Below are positions 43,906 through 52,199 of a DNA stretch of 64,000 nucleotides, piece by piece. The position numbers were made by a program, and so were the translations under genes. The stretch's first letter is position 1, and every line of letters begins with the position of its first letter. The notes beneath the pieces are model-generated. The model saw only the letters and a list, made by a program, of their open reading frames with translations, did no database searches and was not told the DNA's origin. Source of the DNA: JAGWBG01 sp034421095 (GTDB taxonomy: Bacteria > Chloroflexota > Dehalococcoidia > Lucifugimonadales > JAGWBF01); assembly GCA_034421095.1 (NCBI GenBank), contig DAOUKR010000018.1, positions 1-64,000 on the forward strand. The letters run 5' to 3'.

Positions 43906-44805
43906 ATGCGGGTAGGGGTAGTTTTCCCGCAGGCAGAGGTAACGGCCGATTCGGGAGCGGTCCGTGAATACATCCAGGCTGTGGAGGGCCTGGGTTACGA
44001 CCACGTCTTCATTGCCGACCACGTTCTGGGCGGAGACTCCCAGTTCCACCGCTGGATTGACGACGTAGCCCCCATCTACACCCACCGGAGCCTGGTCCAC
44101 GAGCCCTTCACCCTCATGGCCTACATGGCCGGAATCACACGGAGCCTGGAACTGGTGACGGGAATTTTGATTCTTCCCCAGAGGCAAACGGCCCTGGTCG
44201 CAAAACAGGCCGCAGAGGTGGATGTCCTCAGCGGAGGCAGGCTGAGGCTGGGGGTAGGCGTGGGTTGGAACCCGGTGGAGTATGAAGCCCTCGGACAGGA
44301 CTTCCATACCAGGGGAATACGATGCGAGGAGCAGATTGAGGTCCTTCGCGCCCTATGGACCCAAGACGTGGTCAGTTTCCAGGGCCGATGGCACCAAATC
44401 ACCCATGCCGGCTTGAACCCCATGCCCATTCAGCGCCCTATTCCTATATGGATAGGGACCGGCAGCAATCAGAGCTATGCCCCTCCCGAACGCGTGCTCA
44501 GGAGAATCGCCCGTCTTGCCGACGGCTGGTTCGCCTACCCAAGGCTCACTCCCGACGAGGCCGGGCGTGAGGCCATTGCTCGCTTGCACGCCTACGCCAG
44601 AGAGGCCGGCCGTGACCCGTCGTCCATTGGCATGGACTGCCGCATCGGAGTTGCCGGAAAGGGACAGGAGGAATGGGCAAAGGAAGCGAAAGCCTGGGAG
44701 GAGATGGGCGCTACCCATCTGTCCGTGGAAACCAGGAGGGGAGGGTTAAAGTTCCCCCAGGAACACGTAGAGGCCATCCGACGGTTCAAGGAAGCGGTAC
44801 ACTAG
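43906..44805 (+). CDS. LLM-class (luciferase-like) flavin or F420-dependent oxidoreductase
   Basis: 299 residues, ATG with AGGAGG just upstream. A TIM barrel of the luciferase-like monooxygenase superfamily: VGVVFPQAEVTADSGAVREY at the start, GYDHVFIADHVLGG, LELVTGILILPQRQTALVAK, AEVDVLSGGRLRLGVGVGWN and the following EYEALGQDFHTRG. The LPQR and GVGWN motifs are typical of the F420-dependent subgroup, though FMN use cannot be excluded. Substrate unknown. It precedes an SDR dehydrogenase by 50 bp on the same strand, so a shared oxidation pathway is possible. Confidence 0.88.
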   Translation: MRVGVVFPQAEVTADSGAVREYIQAVEGLGYDHVFIADHVLGGDSQFHRWIDDVAPIYTHRSLVHEPFTLMAYMAGITRSLELVTGILILPQRQTALVAKQAAEVDVLSGGRLRLGVGVGWNPVEYEALGQDFHTRGIRCEEQIEVLRALWTQDVVSFQGRWHQITHAGLNPMPIQRPIPIWIGTGSNQSYAPPERVLRRIARLADGWFAYPRLTPDEAGREAIARLHAYAREAGRDPSSIGMDCRIGVAGKGQEEWAKEAKAWEEMGATHLSVETRRGGLKFPQEHVEAIRRFKEAVH

Positions 44806-44854
44806 CGCCCTTTCATCGGCTGGAAACGTTTAGTTCAGAATCGGGAGGCGACGT

Positions 44855-45604
44855 ATGAGACTGGAAGGTAAGGTGGCGATTATCACTGGCGGGGCCAGGG
44901 GTCAGGGTGCGGCCGAAGCCAGGCTCTTCGCCAGCGAAGGGGCCAAGGTGGTCGTAGGCGACGTTCTCGACACCGAAGGAACCAGGGTGGCAGCAGAAAT
45001 ATCCGAGGCCGGAGGTGATGCTGTCTACGTGCACCTGGACGTGACCAGCGAAGGGGACTGGCAAGGCGCTATCGAGACGGCGGTCTCAAGGTTCGGCAAA
45101 CTCGACGTGCTGGTCAACAATGCGGCAATCTGGCGGGGCGGCAACGTGGAGGAGACTAGCTCCGACCATTGGGATGCAGTGTTGGATGTCAACGCAAAGG
45201 GCGTCTTTCTCGGGACAAAGCTCGCGATCCCTGAGATGAGAAAGGCCGGAGGAGGGTCCATAATCAACGTATCCTCCACGGCAGGACTGGTGGGCAGCAA
45301 CACCAGCACGGCGTACAGTTCCTCCAAAGGCGCCGTGCGGTTGTTCACCAAATCTGCTGCAATCCAGTACGGCAGTGAGGGCATTAGGGTTAACTCCATA
45401 CACCCCGGTCCCATAGACACGCCCATGGGAGACCAGGTGTGGGGCACCGAAGAGCGCCGGGAGGCTTTCATAGGCAGGACTGTCATAGGGCGGATAGGAA
45501 GACCCGAAGACATCGCCTATGGGGCACTATATCTGGCCTCGGATGAGTCTTCCTTCGTCACCGGCAGCGAGATGGTGATAGATGGCGGGGTCACGGCCCA
45601 GTAG
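44855..45604 (+). CDS. Classical short-chain dehydrogenase/reductase
   Basis: 249 residues. Cofactor loop TGGARGQGAAEARLF, the NNAAIW (NNAG-type) structural motif, catalytic Ser in SIINVSSTAGLVGS, and Tyr-x3-Lys in STAYSSSKGAV. The C-terminus SFVTGSEMVIDGGVTAQ is typical of this group (3-oxoacyl reductase, 3-alpha-hydroxysteroid dehydrogenase and relatives). An acidic residue after beta-2 (VVGDVLD) suggests NAD preference. Substrate unknown; probably in one transcript with the LLM oxidoreductase. Confidence 0.9.
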   Translation: MRLEGKVAIITGGARGQGAAEARLFASEGAKVVVGDVLDTEGTRVAAEISEAGGDAVYVHLDVTSEGDWQGAIETAVSRFGKLDVLVNNAAIWRGGNVEETSSDHWDAVLDVNAKGVFLGTKLAIPEMRKAGGGSIINVSSTAGLVGSNTSTAYSSSKGAVRLFTKSAAIQYGSEGIRVNSIHPGPIDTPMGDQVWGTEERREAFIGRTVIGRIGRPEDIAYGALYLASDESSFVTGSEMVIDGGVTAQ

Positions 45605-45693
45605 GGTCTTCCTCATTAGATTAGGGTGTGTTGAAACTACCAGTTACCCAATATGGACTGGCAACCTGGACGCCGGCAAGGGGTACCTGTTCT

Positions 45694-45759
45694 CCGTCAT
45701 TCTGGCGAAAGCCAGAATCCAGGGTGGGAGGGATCCCGGCCTTGAGCCGGAATGACGGG
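45694..45759. repeat. Palindromic intergenic repeat (REP-like)
   Basis: CCGTCATT (45694-45701) pairs with AATGACGG (45751-45758); inside are TTCTGGC-gaaa-GCCAGAA and CCGG...CCGG stems. The compound palindrome lies between the SDR and ThDP genes and shares the GGATTCCGGC/GAATGA core with the repeats at 47745 and 59249. Nothing else seen in 45605-45844. Confidence 0.6.
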
Positions 45760-45844
45760 ATACAGACTGTGAGAAAATATATAGTCTTGCACTTCCCTTG
45801 GAGGGTCAGCGCCTTTTCAAAGACCTGACCCTCGTGTACTGCCC

Positions 45845-45873
45845 TTGACGCAGGCAGGGCGTGGACGTAGAAT
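45845..45873 (+). promoter_or_regulatory. Probable sigma70 promoter of the ThDP enzyme gene
   Basis: TTGACG (45845-45850), 17 bp, TAGAAT (45868-45873), 45 bp before the start codon at 45919. Motif match with ideal spacing. Confidence 0.5.
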
Positions 45874-45918
45874 CCCATCATCCGGTGAGGTGACTAGAAC
45901 CAGTGAAGGGGGTGCGCC

Positions 45919-47604
45919 ATGCGTGGGGGTGATGCAATCGTCCATGCCCTGGAAAAAGAAGGAGTTAGCTACATCAGCGGGTTTTCCGGGGGCGGCCTGA
46001 ATCCCCTGTGGCCGGCGTTGAGGGCATCGGAAACCATCCGGGTGTTTTCGGCGCGCCATGAAAGACTGGGAGTGGAAATCGCCGACGGCTACGCCCGCGC
46101 CACCGGCAAAGTGGGGGTGGCGATGACGGGCACCGGCCCCGGCGCTACCAACACACTCACGGGTATTGCCGCCTGCTACGCCGATAACGTTCCCGTTCTC
46201 CTCCTCATGGGCCAGCACCCACTGGGCAGCATGGGCAAGGAAATCCAGCAGGAGGTCCCCTCCACCATATTCGACAGCCTGGTCAAGTGGAAGGGTACAA
46301 TACACCGGGTCGAGCAAATCCCTGAGACCATGCGCCGTGCCTTCACAGCCCTGCGGACAGGTTCCCCAGGACCGGTGGTCCTGGAGATGCCCCAGGACAT
46401 TATGTCGGCGGAGGGTCCCGATGAGCGTCTCCAGTACCAGCCGGTAGGGCCGGGAAGGAAGGCTGCGCCGGACCGGCAAGATATAGAGAGGGCCGCTGAC
46501 ATCCTGGTACAGGCCAGGTTCCCAATTATGAACGCCGGCGGCGGGGCGCTATCGGCCGACGCAGCAGAAGAAGTGAGGGAGCTGGCTGAACTCCTCTCCA
46601 TGCCGGTGGCAAGCACCCTGGTGGGAAAGGGTATTTTCCCGGAAGACCACCCCCTTTCCCTCGGCCTGGGGGTCTACCCCAAAAGCAGGTTCGCATCGGG
46701 GCAGGCCATTCATATAAACCGGAAGGCCGACGCCGTGCTCGCCGTGGGCAACTCTTTCAGGATGCCCAACGCGACGGACGGGCGTCCCATTCCGCCACAC
46801 GTCAAGCTGATTCACGTCAACGCCGACCCGTCGGACCTGAACAAGATATACCAGGCGGACGTCGCCATACTGGCGGACGCCAAGCTGGCGTTGCGAGACC
46901 TGATAGACGCGGTCCGGGACCGACTGGGGCAGGGCAATGGCGGTATCAAGGAAGAGGTGGTGGCGGAGATTCAGCAGGCCAAGTCCAAATGGCTAGGAGA
47001 GTGGATGCCGACTTTCACCGATGAGACGACCCCCATCAACGGCTATCGGGTAATCTATGACCTCATGCAGGTCGCCGACCCTGACAAGACCATCGCCGTC
47101 CATGACGCCGGGGGCAGTCGCGGGTATCTGAGTCCCTTCTGGGTTACGACCCGGCCCCGCAACTACATCGGCATGGGCGGGATGGCTGCTATGGGATGGT
47201 CCATGGGCGCTGCCATCGGTGCCAAGCTGGGCCGTCCAGACCACCTGGTGGTGCATCTTCTCGGTGACGCCTCCTTTGGCATGACGGGAATGGAGATAGA
47301 AACGGCGGCTCGAATGGGCATTGCCACCCTCACTATAGTGGTCAACAACGGGGGCACGGGAGGCGCCCTGATGACCGCGGACCGTCCCAACGCCGCCCCC
47401 CTCAGCATGGCGGCCCTGGGCGGCGACTTCAGCATGGTCGCCAGGGGTCTGGGGGCCTACTCGGAAAGGGTGGAGCAGCCCGCCGAGCTTGTCCCCGCCT
47501 TCAGGCGGGCCATAAAGGCCACCGAGGACGGTCAGGCGGCGCTGGTAGAGGTGATTACCAGGCATCTCCCGACACCGGAGCTGTCCGACGACTGGTCGTT
47601 GTAA
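45919..47604 (+). CDS. Thiamine-diphosphate-dependent enzyme, acetolactate synthase-like
   Basis: 561 residues. The PYR domain has the conserved Glu-equivalent region SARHERLGVEIADGYARATG and VGVAMTGTGPGATNTLTGIA. The central domain (NAGGGALSADAAEEVRELAE) and the PP domain with the ThDP/Mg motif LLGDASFGMTGMEIETAARM (GDG..N type, here GDA) and VVNNGGTGG follow. The family includes acetolactate synthase, glyoxylate carboligase, oxalyl-CoA decarboxylase and benzoylformate decarboxylase; this member cannot be placed with confidence. The GDASF in place of the usual GDGSF is worth noting. A decayed PYR-domain fragment of a relative lies at 6152-6396. GAAGGGGG precedes the start. Confidence 0.87.
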   Translation: MRGGDAIVHALEKEGVSYISGFSGGGLNPLWPALRASETIRVFSARHERLGVEIADGYARATGKVGVAMTGTGPGATNTLTGIAACYADNVPVLLLMGQHPLGSMGKEIQQEVPSTIFDSLVKWKGTIHRVEQIPETMRRAFTALRTGSPGPVVLEMPQDIMSAEGPDERLQYQPVGPGRKAAPDRQDIERAADILVQARFPIMNAGGGALSADAAEEVRELAELLSMPVASTLVGKGIFPEDHPLSLGLGVYPKSRFASGQAIHINRKADAVLAVGNSFRMPNATDGRPIPPHVKLIHVNADPSDLNKIYQADVAILADAKLALRDLIDAVRDRLGQGNGGIKEEVVAEIQQAKSKWLGEWMPTFTDETTPINGYRVIYDLMQVADPDKTIAVHDAGGSRGYLSPFWVTTRPRNYIGMGGMAAMGWSMGAAIGAKLGRPDHLVVHLLGDASFGMTGMEIETAARMGIATLTIVVNNGGTGGALMTADRPNAAPLSMAALGGDFSMVARGLGAYSERVEQPAELVPAFRRAIKATEDGQAALVEVITRHLPTPELSDDWSL

Positions 47605-47744
47605 ATCCCTTGAATTCAAGCTCCCCTGTCCTTACACGGGCCGTCTGAAGTACGCATGAGACGGAGTCATGAAACTGAGGATAATTTGACACCATTTCCC
47701 GTGGGGCATAATATGACTCAGGAGAGTCGGCCAAGTGAGGGAAT

Positions 47745-47773
47745 CCTGGATTCCGGCTTTCGCCCGAATGACG
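47745..47773. repeat. Palindromic intergenic repeat (REP-like)
   Basis: CCTGGATTCCGGCTTTCGCC followed by CGAATGACG. Same core as the elements at 45694 and 59249. It is in the 250-bp gap between the ThDP and molybdopterin genes, otherwise without a gene. Confidence 0.55.
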
Positions 47774-47856
47774 ATAAGCAAGCCACCAAGCTTAGTCCAT
47801 TATTCACGTATCAGTAAGCGAGTCTGTCAAACACTATCCGGAGGTATGCACGGACA

Positions 47857-48474
47857 ATGATGAAGAAGAGGCCCGACCAGGTGAAGAGCGCGCCCGATCA
47901 GGGGTATGGAGAAAAGGTGCCTCCCGGTCAGTTCGTGACCAAGAAGTTCCCGGTACTGACCTACGGCCCAACTCAAAAGATTGACCTGCCGACCTGGAGT
48001 TTCCGCATATTTGGCCTGGTGGAGCAGGAGTTGAAGCTTGACTGGGAGCAGTTCAAGGGCTTGCCCTGGAGCACCGTGGGAGCCGATTTTCACTGTGTGA
48101 CCCAGTGGAGCGCCCTGGACAACACCTGGGAGGGGGTCCTGTTCAATGACCTCATGGGGCTGGTGAAGGTCAAGCCCGAGGCCAAGTACATCACGGCCCA
48201 CTGCTACGGCGGCTACACCACCAACCTGCCCCTGGAAGTGGCCACCGAGGAGAACGTTATTCTTGCTCACAAGCAGGACGGCCTGGAGTTGCACCCTGAC
48301 CACGGCTGGCCCCTCAGGTTGGTTGTGCCCAGCCGGTACGGATGGAAGAGCGCCAAATGGCTGAATGGAATCGAGTTCATGGCGGAAGACAGGCCCGGCT
48401 TTTGGGAGGTGCGGGGATACAATAACAACGCCGACCCCTGGAAAGAGGAGCGGTTCTGGCCGGAGCTTACCTAG
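47857..48474 (+). CDS. YedY/sulfite oxidase-like molybdopterin-dependent oxidoreductase
   Basis: 205 residues, the size of the molybdenum-binding domain alone, with no Tat signal or haem domain visible. Typical sequence: FRIFGLVEQELKLDWEQFKG, then ADFHCVTQWSALDNTWEGVL with the molybdenum-ligating Cys, YITAHCYGGYTTNLPLEVAT, and GWPLRLVVPSRYGWKSAKWL. This follows MsrP/YedY and related proteins whose partners repair methionine sulfoxide or oxidise sulfite, but this smaller soluble form is of unknown substrate. GGAGG lies 12 bp upstream of the chosen start. A hairpin terminator for the opposite strand lies just downstream. Confidence 0.88.
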   Translation: MMKKRPDQVKSAPDQGYGEKVPPGQFVTKKFPVLTYGPTQKIDLPTWSFRIFGLVEQELKLDWEQFKGLPWSTVGADFHCVTQWSALDNTWEGVLFNDLMGLVKVKPEAKYITAHCYGGYTTNLPLEVATEENVILAHKQDGLELHPDHGWPLRLVVPSRYGWKSAKWLNGIEFMAEDRPGFWEVRGYNNNADPWKEERFWPELT

Positions 48475-48483
48475 ACGCTGAAC

Positions 48484-48540
48484 AAAAAAATACCGCCGAG
48501 CGCACATTCAAGCCCCGTCGTGGGGATGTGCTCTCGGCGG
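48484..48540 (-). terminator. Intrinsic terminator for the minus-strand zinc-ribbon genes
   Basis: On the minus strand CCGCCGAG...CTCGGCGG form a stem (arms 48533-48540 and 48493-48500) extended by GCACAT/ATGTGC and an inner CCCC/GGGG pair, followed by TA and a run of seven T (48490-48484). This is a classic Rho-independent terminator ending transcription from the minus-strand genes at 48591-48894. It may also act on the plus strand to a lesser extent. Confidence 0.85.
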
Positions 48541-48590
48541 CTACGGTACAACCTCTATCTCAATGTTCCGATCTCGGAGAGACCTTGCCT

Positions 48591-48680
48591 CTACCACCCA
48601 TTGCGTCTCTTGCCACAGCCCTTACAGAAGACACTGCACAACGGGCCGTTCTCAGCCCCACAGCGCTAGCAGCGCCACAT
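48591..48680 (-). pseudogene. Small zinc-ribbon frame interrupted by one TAG codon
   Basis: From the ATG at 48680, with GGAG upstream, the frame reads MWRC, TAG (48668-48666), then RCGAENGPLCSVFCKGCGKR, RNGW and a stop at 48591. The six cysteines in CxxC-like spacing look like a real small zinc ribbon, and the only lesion is the single TAG between two Cys-containing turns. It lies between the 60-residue zinc-ribbon gene and the shared terminator. It may be recently broken, a sequencing error, or a readthrough case. Confidence 0.4.
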
Positions 48681-48711
48681 GGCAGACATCTCCTTTCGCT
48701 GGAATGTTCCT

Positions 48712-48894
48712 TCAGGCTGCCTCCGCTTCCACACCCACCTCACGCACAGGCTTCACCAGGGTCCGGGTATCGTCCTGGTCCTCTATCAGGTCTTTCATCA
48801 AGCCACACTGGAGGCACCTGGTGTACTTCCCATATATGTCGCTGTCGAATATAATGTCTCCGCCACACTTTGGGCACGCCTTGAACAACATCAT
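48712..48894 (-). CDS. Small zinc-ribbon protein
   Basis: 60 residues: FKACPKCGGDIIFDSDIYGK, then YTRCLQCGLMKDLIEDQD. Two CxxC pairs about 20 residues apart form a zinc ribbon; the acidic C-terminus is short. Such proteins often bind nucleic acid or another protein; no named family recognised. The start is one of two adjacent ATG codons at 48894 and 48891. Ends 171 bp before the terminator at 48540. Confidence 0.65.
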   Translation of the reverse strand: MMLFKACPKCGGDIIFDSDIYGKYTRCLQCGLMKDLIEDQDDTRTLVKPVREVGVEAEAA

Positions 48895-48950
48895 CGGAGT
48901 CTAACCTCAAAGGTAACACCTGTTCTCTTTAGTCAATTACATTATATATA

Positions 48951-48979
48951 TTGACATGAGTTGTGTCAACAGGTAAGAT
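48951..48979 (+). promoter_or_regulatory. hspR-grpE-dnaK promoter with HAIR-like operator
   Basis: TTGACA (48951-48956), 17 bp, TAAGAT (48974-48979). The -35 hexamer is also the left arm of an inverted repeat TTGACA-N7-TGTCAA (48951-48969), the same spacing as the HAIR element (CTTGAGT-N7-ACTCAAG) bound by HspR, though the arm sequence differs. Repressor binding there would block the promoter. Confidence 0.6.
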
Positions 48980-49006
48980 ATAAACAGGCTTAACTAAGGT
49001 TGTAAT

Positions 49007-49501
49007 ATGCCGGAGAAAAAGGCCGACTTAAAAAACCAAGATGTGCTTGAGACTGGCTCCATACCGATAAAGATGAGGCCGGAGCGCCTGGAGCTTGCCC
49101 GCAGACGGGGGCAGGCATCTCAGCCCGACAAGGCGGCACCGCAGGACGTAAGGGAACTGAAAGGCGTTTACGTGATAAGCGTGGCCGCCCGCCTCCTCGA
49201 GATGCACCCTCAGACTCTCCGAAAATACGAGAGGCTGGGGCTTGTAAGTCCTTCTCGGACCATCGGTATGCTCAGGCTTTACTCCGAGGAAGACATTCAG
49301 AAACTCAGGCTGATAAAACATCTGGAAGGAAGTCTTGGGCTTAACCTGGCCGGAGTCGAGTTCACCTTGAACCTGCTCAGCCATATACTGGATATGCTCC
49401 AGCGACTCAGCGCCATTCAAGATTCGGAGCAACTCTTCGATAGTGTCGAGCGAGAAGTGACCCAACTTTTGGAAAGGCTCAACCTTCCTCTCCAAGAGTA
49501 G
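49007..49501 (+). CDS. hspR: HspR-like MerR-family heat-shock repressor
   Basis: 164 residues. An N-terminal tail of about 50 residues is followed by the MerR-type winged helix: VYVISVAARLLEMHPQTLRK, YERLGLVSPSRTIGMLRLYS, EEDIQKLRLIKHL. The C-terminal part is a helical dimerisation region (NLLSHILDMLQRLSAIQDSE). HspR represses dnaK operons by binding HAIR elements and uses DnaK as co-repressor. Its place as the first gene before grpE and dnaK, and the inverted repeat in the promoter, support the name. The long N-terminal tail is unusual. Confidence 0.88.
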   Translation: MPEKKADLKNQDVLETGSIPIKMRPERLELARRRGQASQPDKAAPQDVRELKGVYVISVAARLLEMHPQTLRKYERLGLVSPSRTIGMLRLYSEEDIQKLRLIKHLEGSLGLNLAGVEFTLNLLSHILDMLQRLSAIQDSEQLFDSVEREVTQLLERLNLPLQE

Positions 49502-49584
49502 TTGAGGTTCAGGCAGCCAGAGTCCGGCTATCGGCCCCCAGCCAAGCCGGTCTCCTGACGAGTGCCCTAAAGGAACGGAGCGAT

Positions 49585-50187
49585 ATGAAACAAGAGGGTA
49601 ATGACGAAACGCAACTTCTTGATGGCAAGATGCCACCGGAGGATTCCATGGAACCAGGTACGTTCTTAAGCCCGGAGGCCCAGTTGGATGGCTTGAGGGC
49701 CAAGGCTGAAGAAATCAACCGGGAAAAGGACCAGTTCAAGGACATGCTGCAAAGGGCCCAAGCGGACCTCATCAACTATAAGCGTCGCAGTGAGGAGGAA
49801 CGGGATGAGCAGCAGAAATATACGAGTTCCAGAATCATCCTCAAACTTCTTCCCATAATGGACGACTTCAGTATGGCCATTGGTCACGCCGCCGATTCGG
49901 GCTCGGAAGGCCCGTGGCTGGAAGGAATGAAGCTGATACAGCGCAAGCTACATTCTTTCCTGGAGTCGGAGAACGTCACCAGGATAGAGACCGAGGACAA
50001 AGAGTTCGACCCGTTCGAGCATGAGGCTATGGCTTACCAGGAGAGTGACAAACACCGGAAAGGGCAGATAATAACCGTGGTCCGGGATGGATACAAGCTA
50101 CATGACAGGGTCATTCGCCCTGCCCTGGTGATACTTGCCGACGCCCCGGAGGCTTCCGGTCCCGAAGTGCAGGCCGAGACCTCTTGA
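49585..50187 (+). CDS. grpE: GrpE nucleotide exchange factor
   Basis: 200 residues. A long N-terminal coiled coil (QLDGLRAKAEEINREKDQFK, DMLQRAQADLINYKRRSEEE) leads into the beta domain with EDKEFDPFEHEAMAYQES and GQIITVVRDGYKLHDRVIRP. GrpE dimers drive ADP release from DnaK. It lies 83 bp after hspR and 80 bp before dnaK, so one operon is expected. No dnaJ is seen in the window. Confidence 0.94.
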   Translation: MKQEGNDETQLLDGKMPPEDSMEPGTFLSPEAQLDGLRAKAEEINREKDQFKDMLQRAQADLINYKRRSEEERDEQQKYTSSRIILKLLPIMDDFSMAIGHAADSGSEGPWLEGMKLIQRKLHSFLESENVTRIETEDKEFDPFEHEAMAYQESDKHRKGQIITVVRDGYKLHDRVIRPALVILADAPEASGPEVQAETS

Positions 50188-50267
50188 AGCCCGTATGACC
50201 TGAAAGCTAATCTTTACAAGACTGACGAAGAATAAACGTATCCCCTAGGTAGGAAAGGAGTCCAACG

Positions 50268-52181
50268 ATGCCCAAAGTTATAGGAATAGACCTTGGTACT
50301 ACTAACTCGTGCGTGGCAGTTATAGAGGCCAACGAACCGGTTGTACTTGAGAACGCCGAGGGTGGGAGGATTACCCCTTCGGTAACGGCAATCAACCCCA
50401 AGTCCGGGGAAACCTACGTGGGGCAGATAGCCAAACGACAGGGAGTCACCAACCCGGAGAATACCATATTCTCCGTAAAGCGCCTCATGGGGCGGAAGTT
50501 CGACGACGCGGAGGTGCAGAGGGCCGTCAAGACCCTGCCCTACAAAATCACCCGGGCCACCAATGGCGACGCCCACGTGCACATGGGAAGCAAGGCCTAC
50601 GCACCTCCTCAGCTTTCGGCCCTGGTCCTCCAAAAGATAAAGCAGGATGCAGAAGCCAAGCTGGGAGAGAAGATTAACCAGGCGGTTATCACCGTACCGG
50701 CTTACTTCAGCGACGCCCAGCGTCAGGCCACCAAGGACGCCGGACAAATCGCGGGGCTTGAAGTGCTGCGGATTATCAACGAGCCCACGGCATCCTCTCT
50801 GGCCTACGGCATGGACAAGCAGAAGGCGGACAGCACGGTTGCCGTGTTTGACCTGGGCGGCGGTACCTTTGATATATCCCTGCTTCAGATGGGGGAGGGT
50901 GTGTTCGAGGTCAAGTCCACAAACGGAGATACCTTCCTGGGTGGCGACGACTTCGACAACCGAATACTGGACTGGATGCTCCAGGAGTTCAGGCAGGAGT
51001 CCGGCATAGACTTGAGCCAGGACAGGATGGCTCTGCAGCGGCTGCGTGACGCAGCGGAAAAGGCGAAGATAGAGCTATCCAACGTATTCGAGACGGAGAT
51101 TAACCTTCCGTTCATCACCGCAGATGCCAGCGGCCCCAAGCACATGGTCATGACTTTGAGCCGCTCCAGGCTGGAACAGCTGGTGTCAGACCTCCTGGAC
51201 AAGACCGAGGAACCGTGCCGCCAGGCCATAGCCGACGCCGGACTGGCTCCTCAGCAGATAGATGAGGTGATTCTGGTAGGTGGCATGACACGGATGCCGG
51301 CCGTTCAGAGCAAGGTCAAAGACATCTTCGGCAAAGAGCCCAACAAGAGCGTCAATCCTGATGAGGCCGTGGCGCTGGGCGCCGCCATCCAGGCGGGCGT
51401 GCTGGTGGGAGATGTGAGAGACATCCTGCTCCTGGATGTTACGCCCCTCACCCTGGGACTGGAGACCCTGGGCAACGTGTTCACCACGTTGATACCCCGG
51501 AATACCACCATCCCCACGTCCAAGAGCGAGGTATTCACCACTGCCGCCGACGGCCAGACCAGTGTGGAGATTCACGTGCTCCAGGGAGAGCGGCCCATGG
51601 CTGCCGACAACAGGTCCACGGGGAAGTTTATTCTGGACGGCATATTGCCAGCCCCAAGGGGCGTGCCTCAAATCGAGGTGACTTTTGACATAGACGCCAA
51701 CGGAATACTCAGCGTGTCTGCGAAGGACAAAGGCACGGGTAAAGAGCAAAAGATTGTCATACAGGCCAGCTCAGGAGTATCCAAGGAGGACGTTGAGCGG
51801 ATGGTCCAGGAAGCTCAGCAGTACGCCGAGGAGGACAGGCGGAAGCGCGCCGAGGTGGAGACCCGGAACCAGGCCGATTCCCTGGTCAATACTGCCGAGA
51901 AGCTCCTGAGCGAAGTGGGCGACAACGCTCCCGCAGACTTGAAACAAGACGTTGAAAGCAAGATTGCAGCCCTGCGGTCTGCCATACAGCAGAACGACGT
52001 GGCACAAATGCAAGCCGGTATGAACGAACTGAACGCCGCGCTCCAGAGTCTGGGGCAGGCCGTGTACAGCCAGACGGGGGCCGGTCCTCAGGCAGGGGCT
52101 ACGCCCGATGACCTGGGAGAAGGACTGCAAGGCGACAACCGGCCCGAAGGTACGGTAGAAGGCGAGTACCGGGAGATATAG
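50268..52181 (+). CDS. dnaK: Chaperone protein DnaK (Hsp70)
   Basis: 637 residues, normal length. The ATPase domain starts GIDLGTTNSCVAVIEANEPV and holds the phosphate-binding VFDLGGGTFDISLL and VGGMTRMPAVQ motifs. The linker region DVTPLTLGLETLG precedes the substrate-binding domain and the helical lid. The C-terminal tail is Gly/Asp/Glu-rich and ends EGEYREI rather than the EEVD-like end of some Hsp70s. It folds and refolds proteins with GrpE and DnaJ. Likely repressed by HspR. Confidence 0.97.
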   Translation: MPKVIGIDLGTTNSCVAVIEANEPVVLENAEGGRITPSVTAINPKSGETYVGQIAKRQGVTNPENTIFSVKRLMGRKFDDAEVQRAVKTLPYKITRATNGDAHVHMGSKAYAPPQLSALVLQKIKQDAEAKLGEKINQAVITVPAYFSDAQRQATKDAGQIAGLEVLRIINEPTASSLAYGMDKQKADSTVAVFDLGGGTFDISLLQMGEGVFEVKSTNGDTFLGGDDFDNRILDWMLQEFRQESGIDLSQDRMALQRLRDAAEKAKIELSNVFETEINLPFITADASGPKHMVMTLSRSRLEQLVSDLLDKTEEPCRQAIADAGLAPQQIDEVILVGGMTRMPAVQSKVKDIFGKEPNKSVNPDEAVALGAAIQAGVLVGDVRDILLLDVTPLTLGLETLGNVFTTLIPRNTTIPTSKSEVFTTAADGQTSVEIHVLQGERPMAADNRSTGKFILDGILPAPRGVPQIEVTFDIDANGILSVSAKDKGTGKEQKIVIQASSGVSKEDVERMVQEAQQYAEEDRRKRAEVETRNQADSLVNTAEKLLSEVGDNAPADLKQDVESKIAALRSAIQQNDVAQMQAGMNELNAALQSLGQAVYSQTGAGPQAGATPDDLGEGLQGDNRPEGTVEGEYREI

Positions 52182-52199
52182 ATAAGATGTCCCGGAGGC

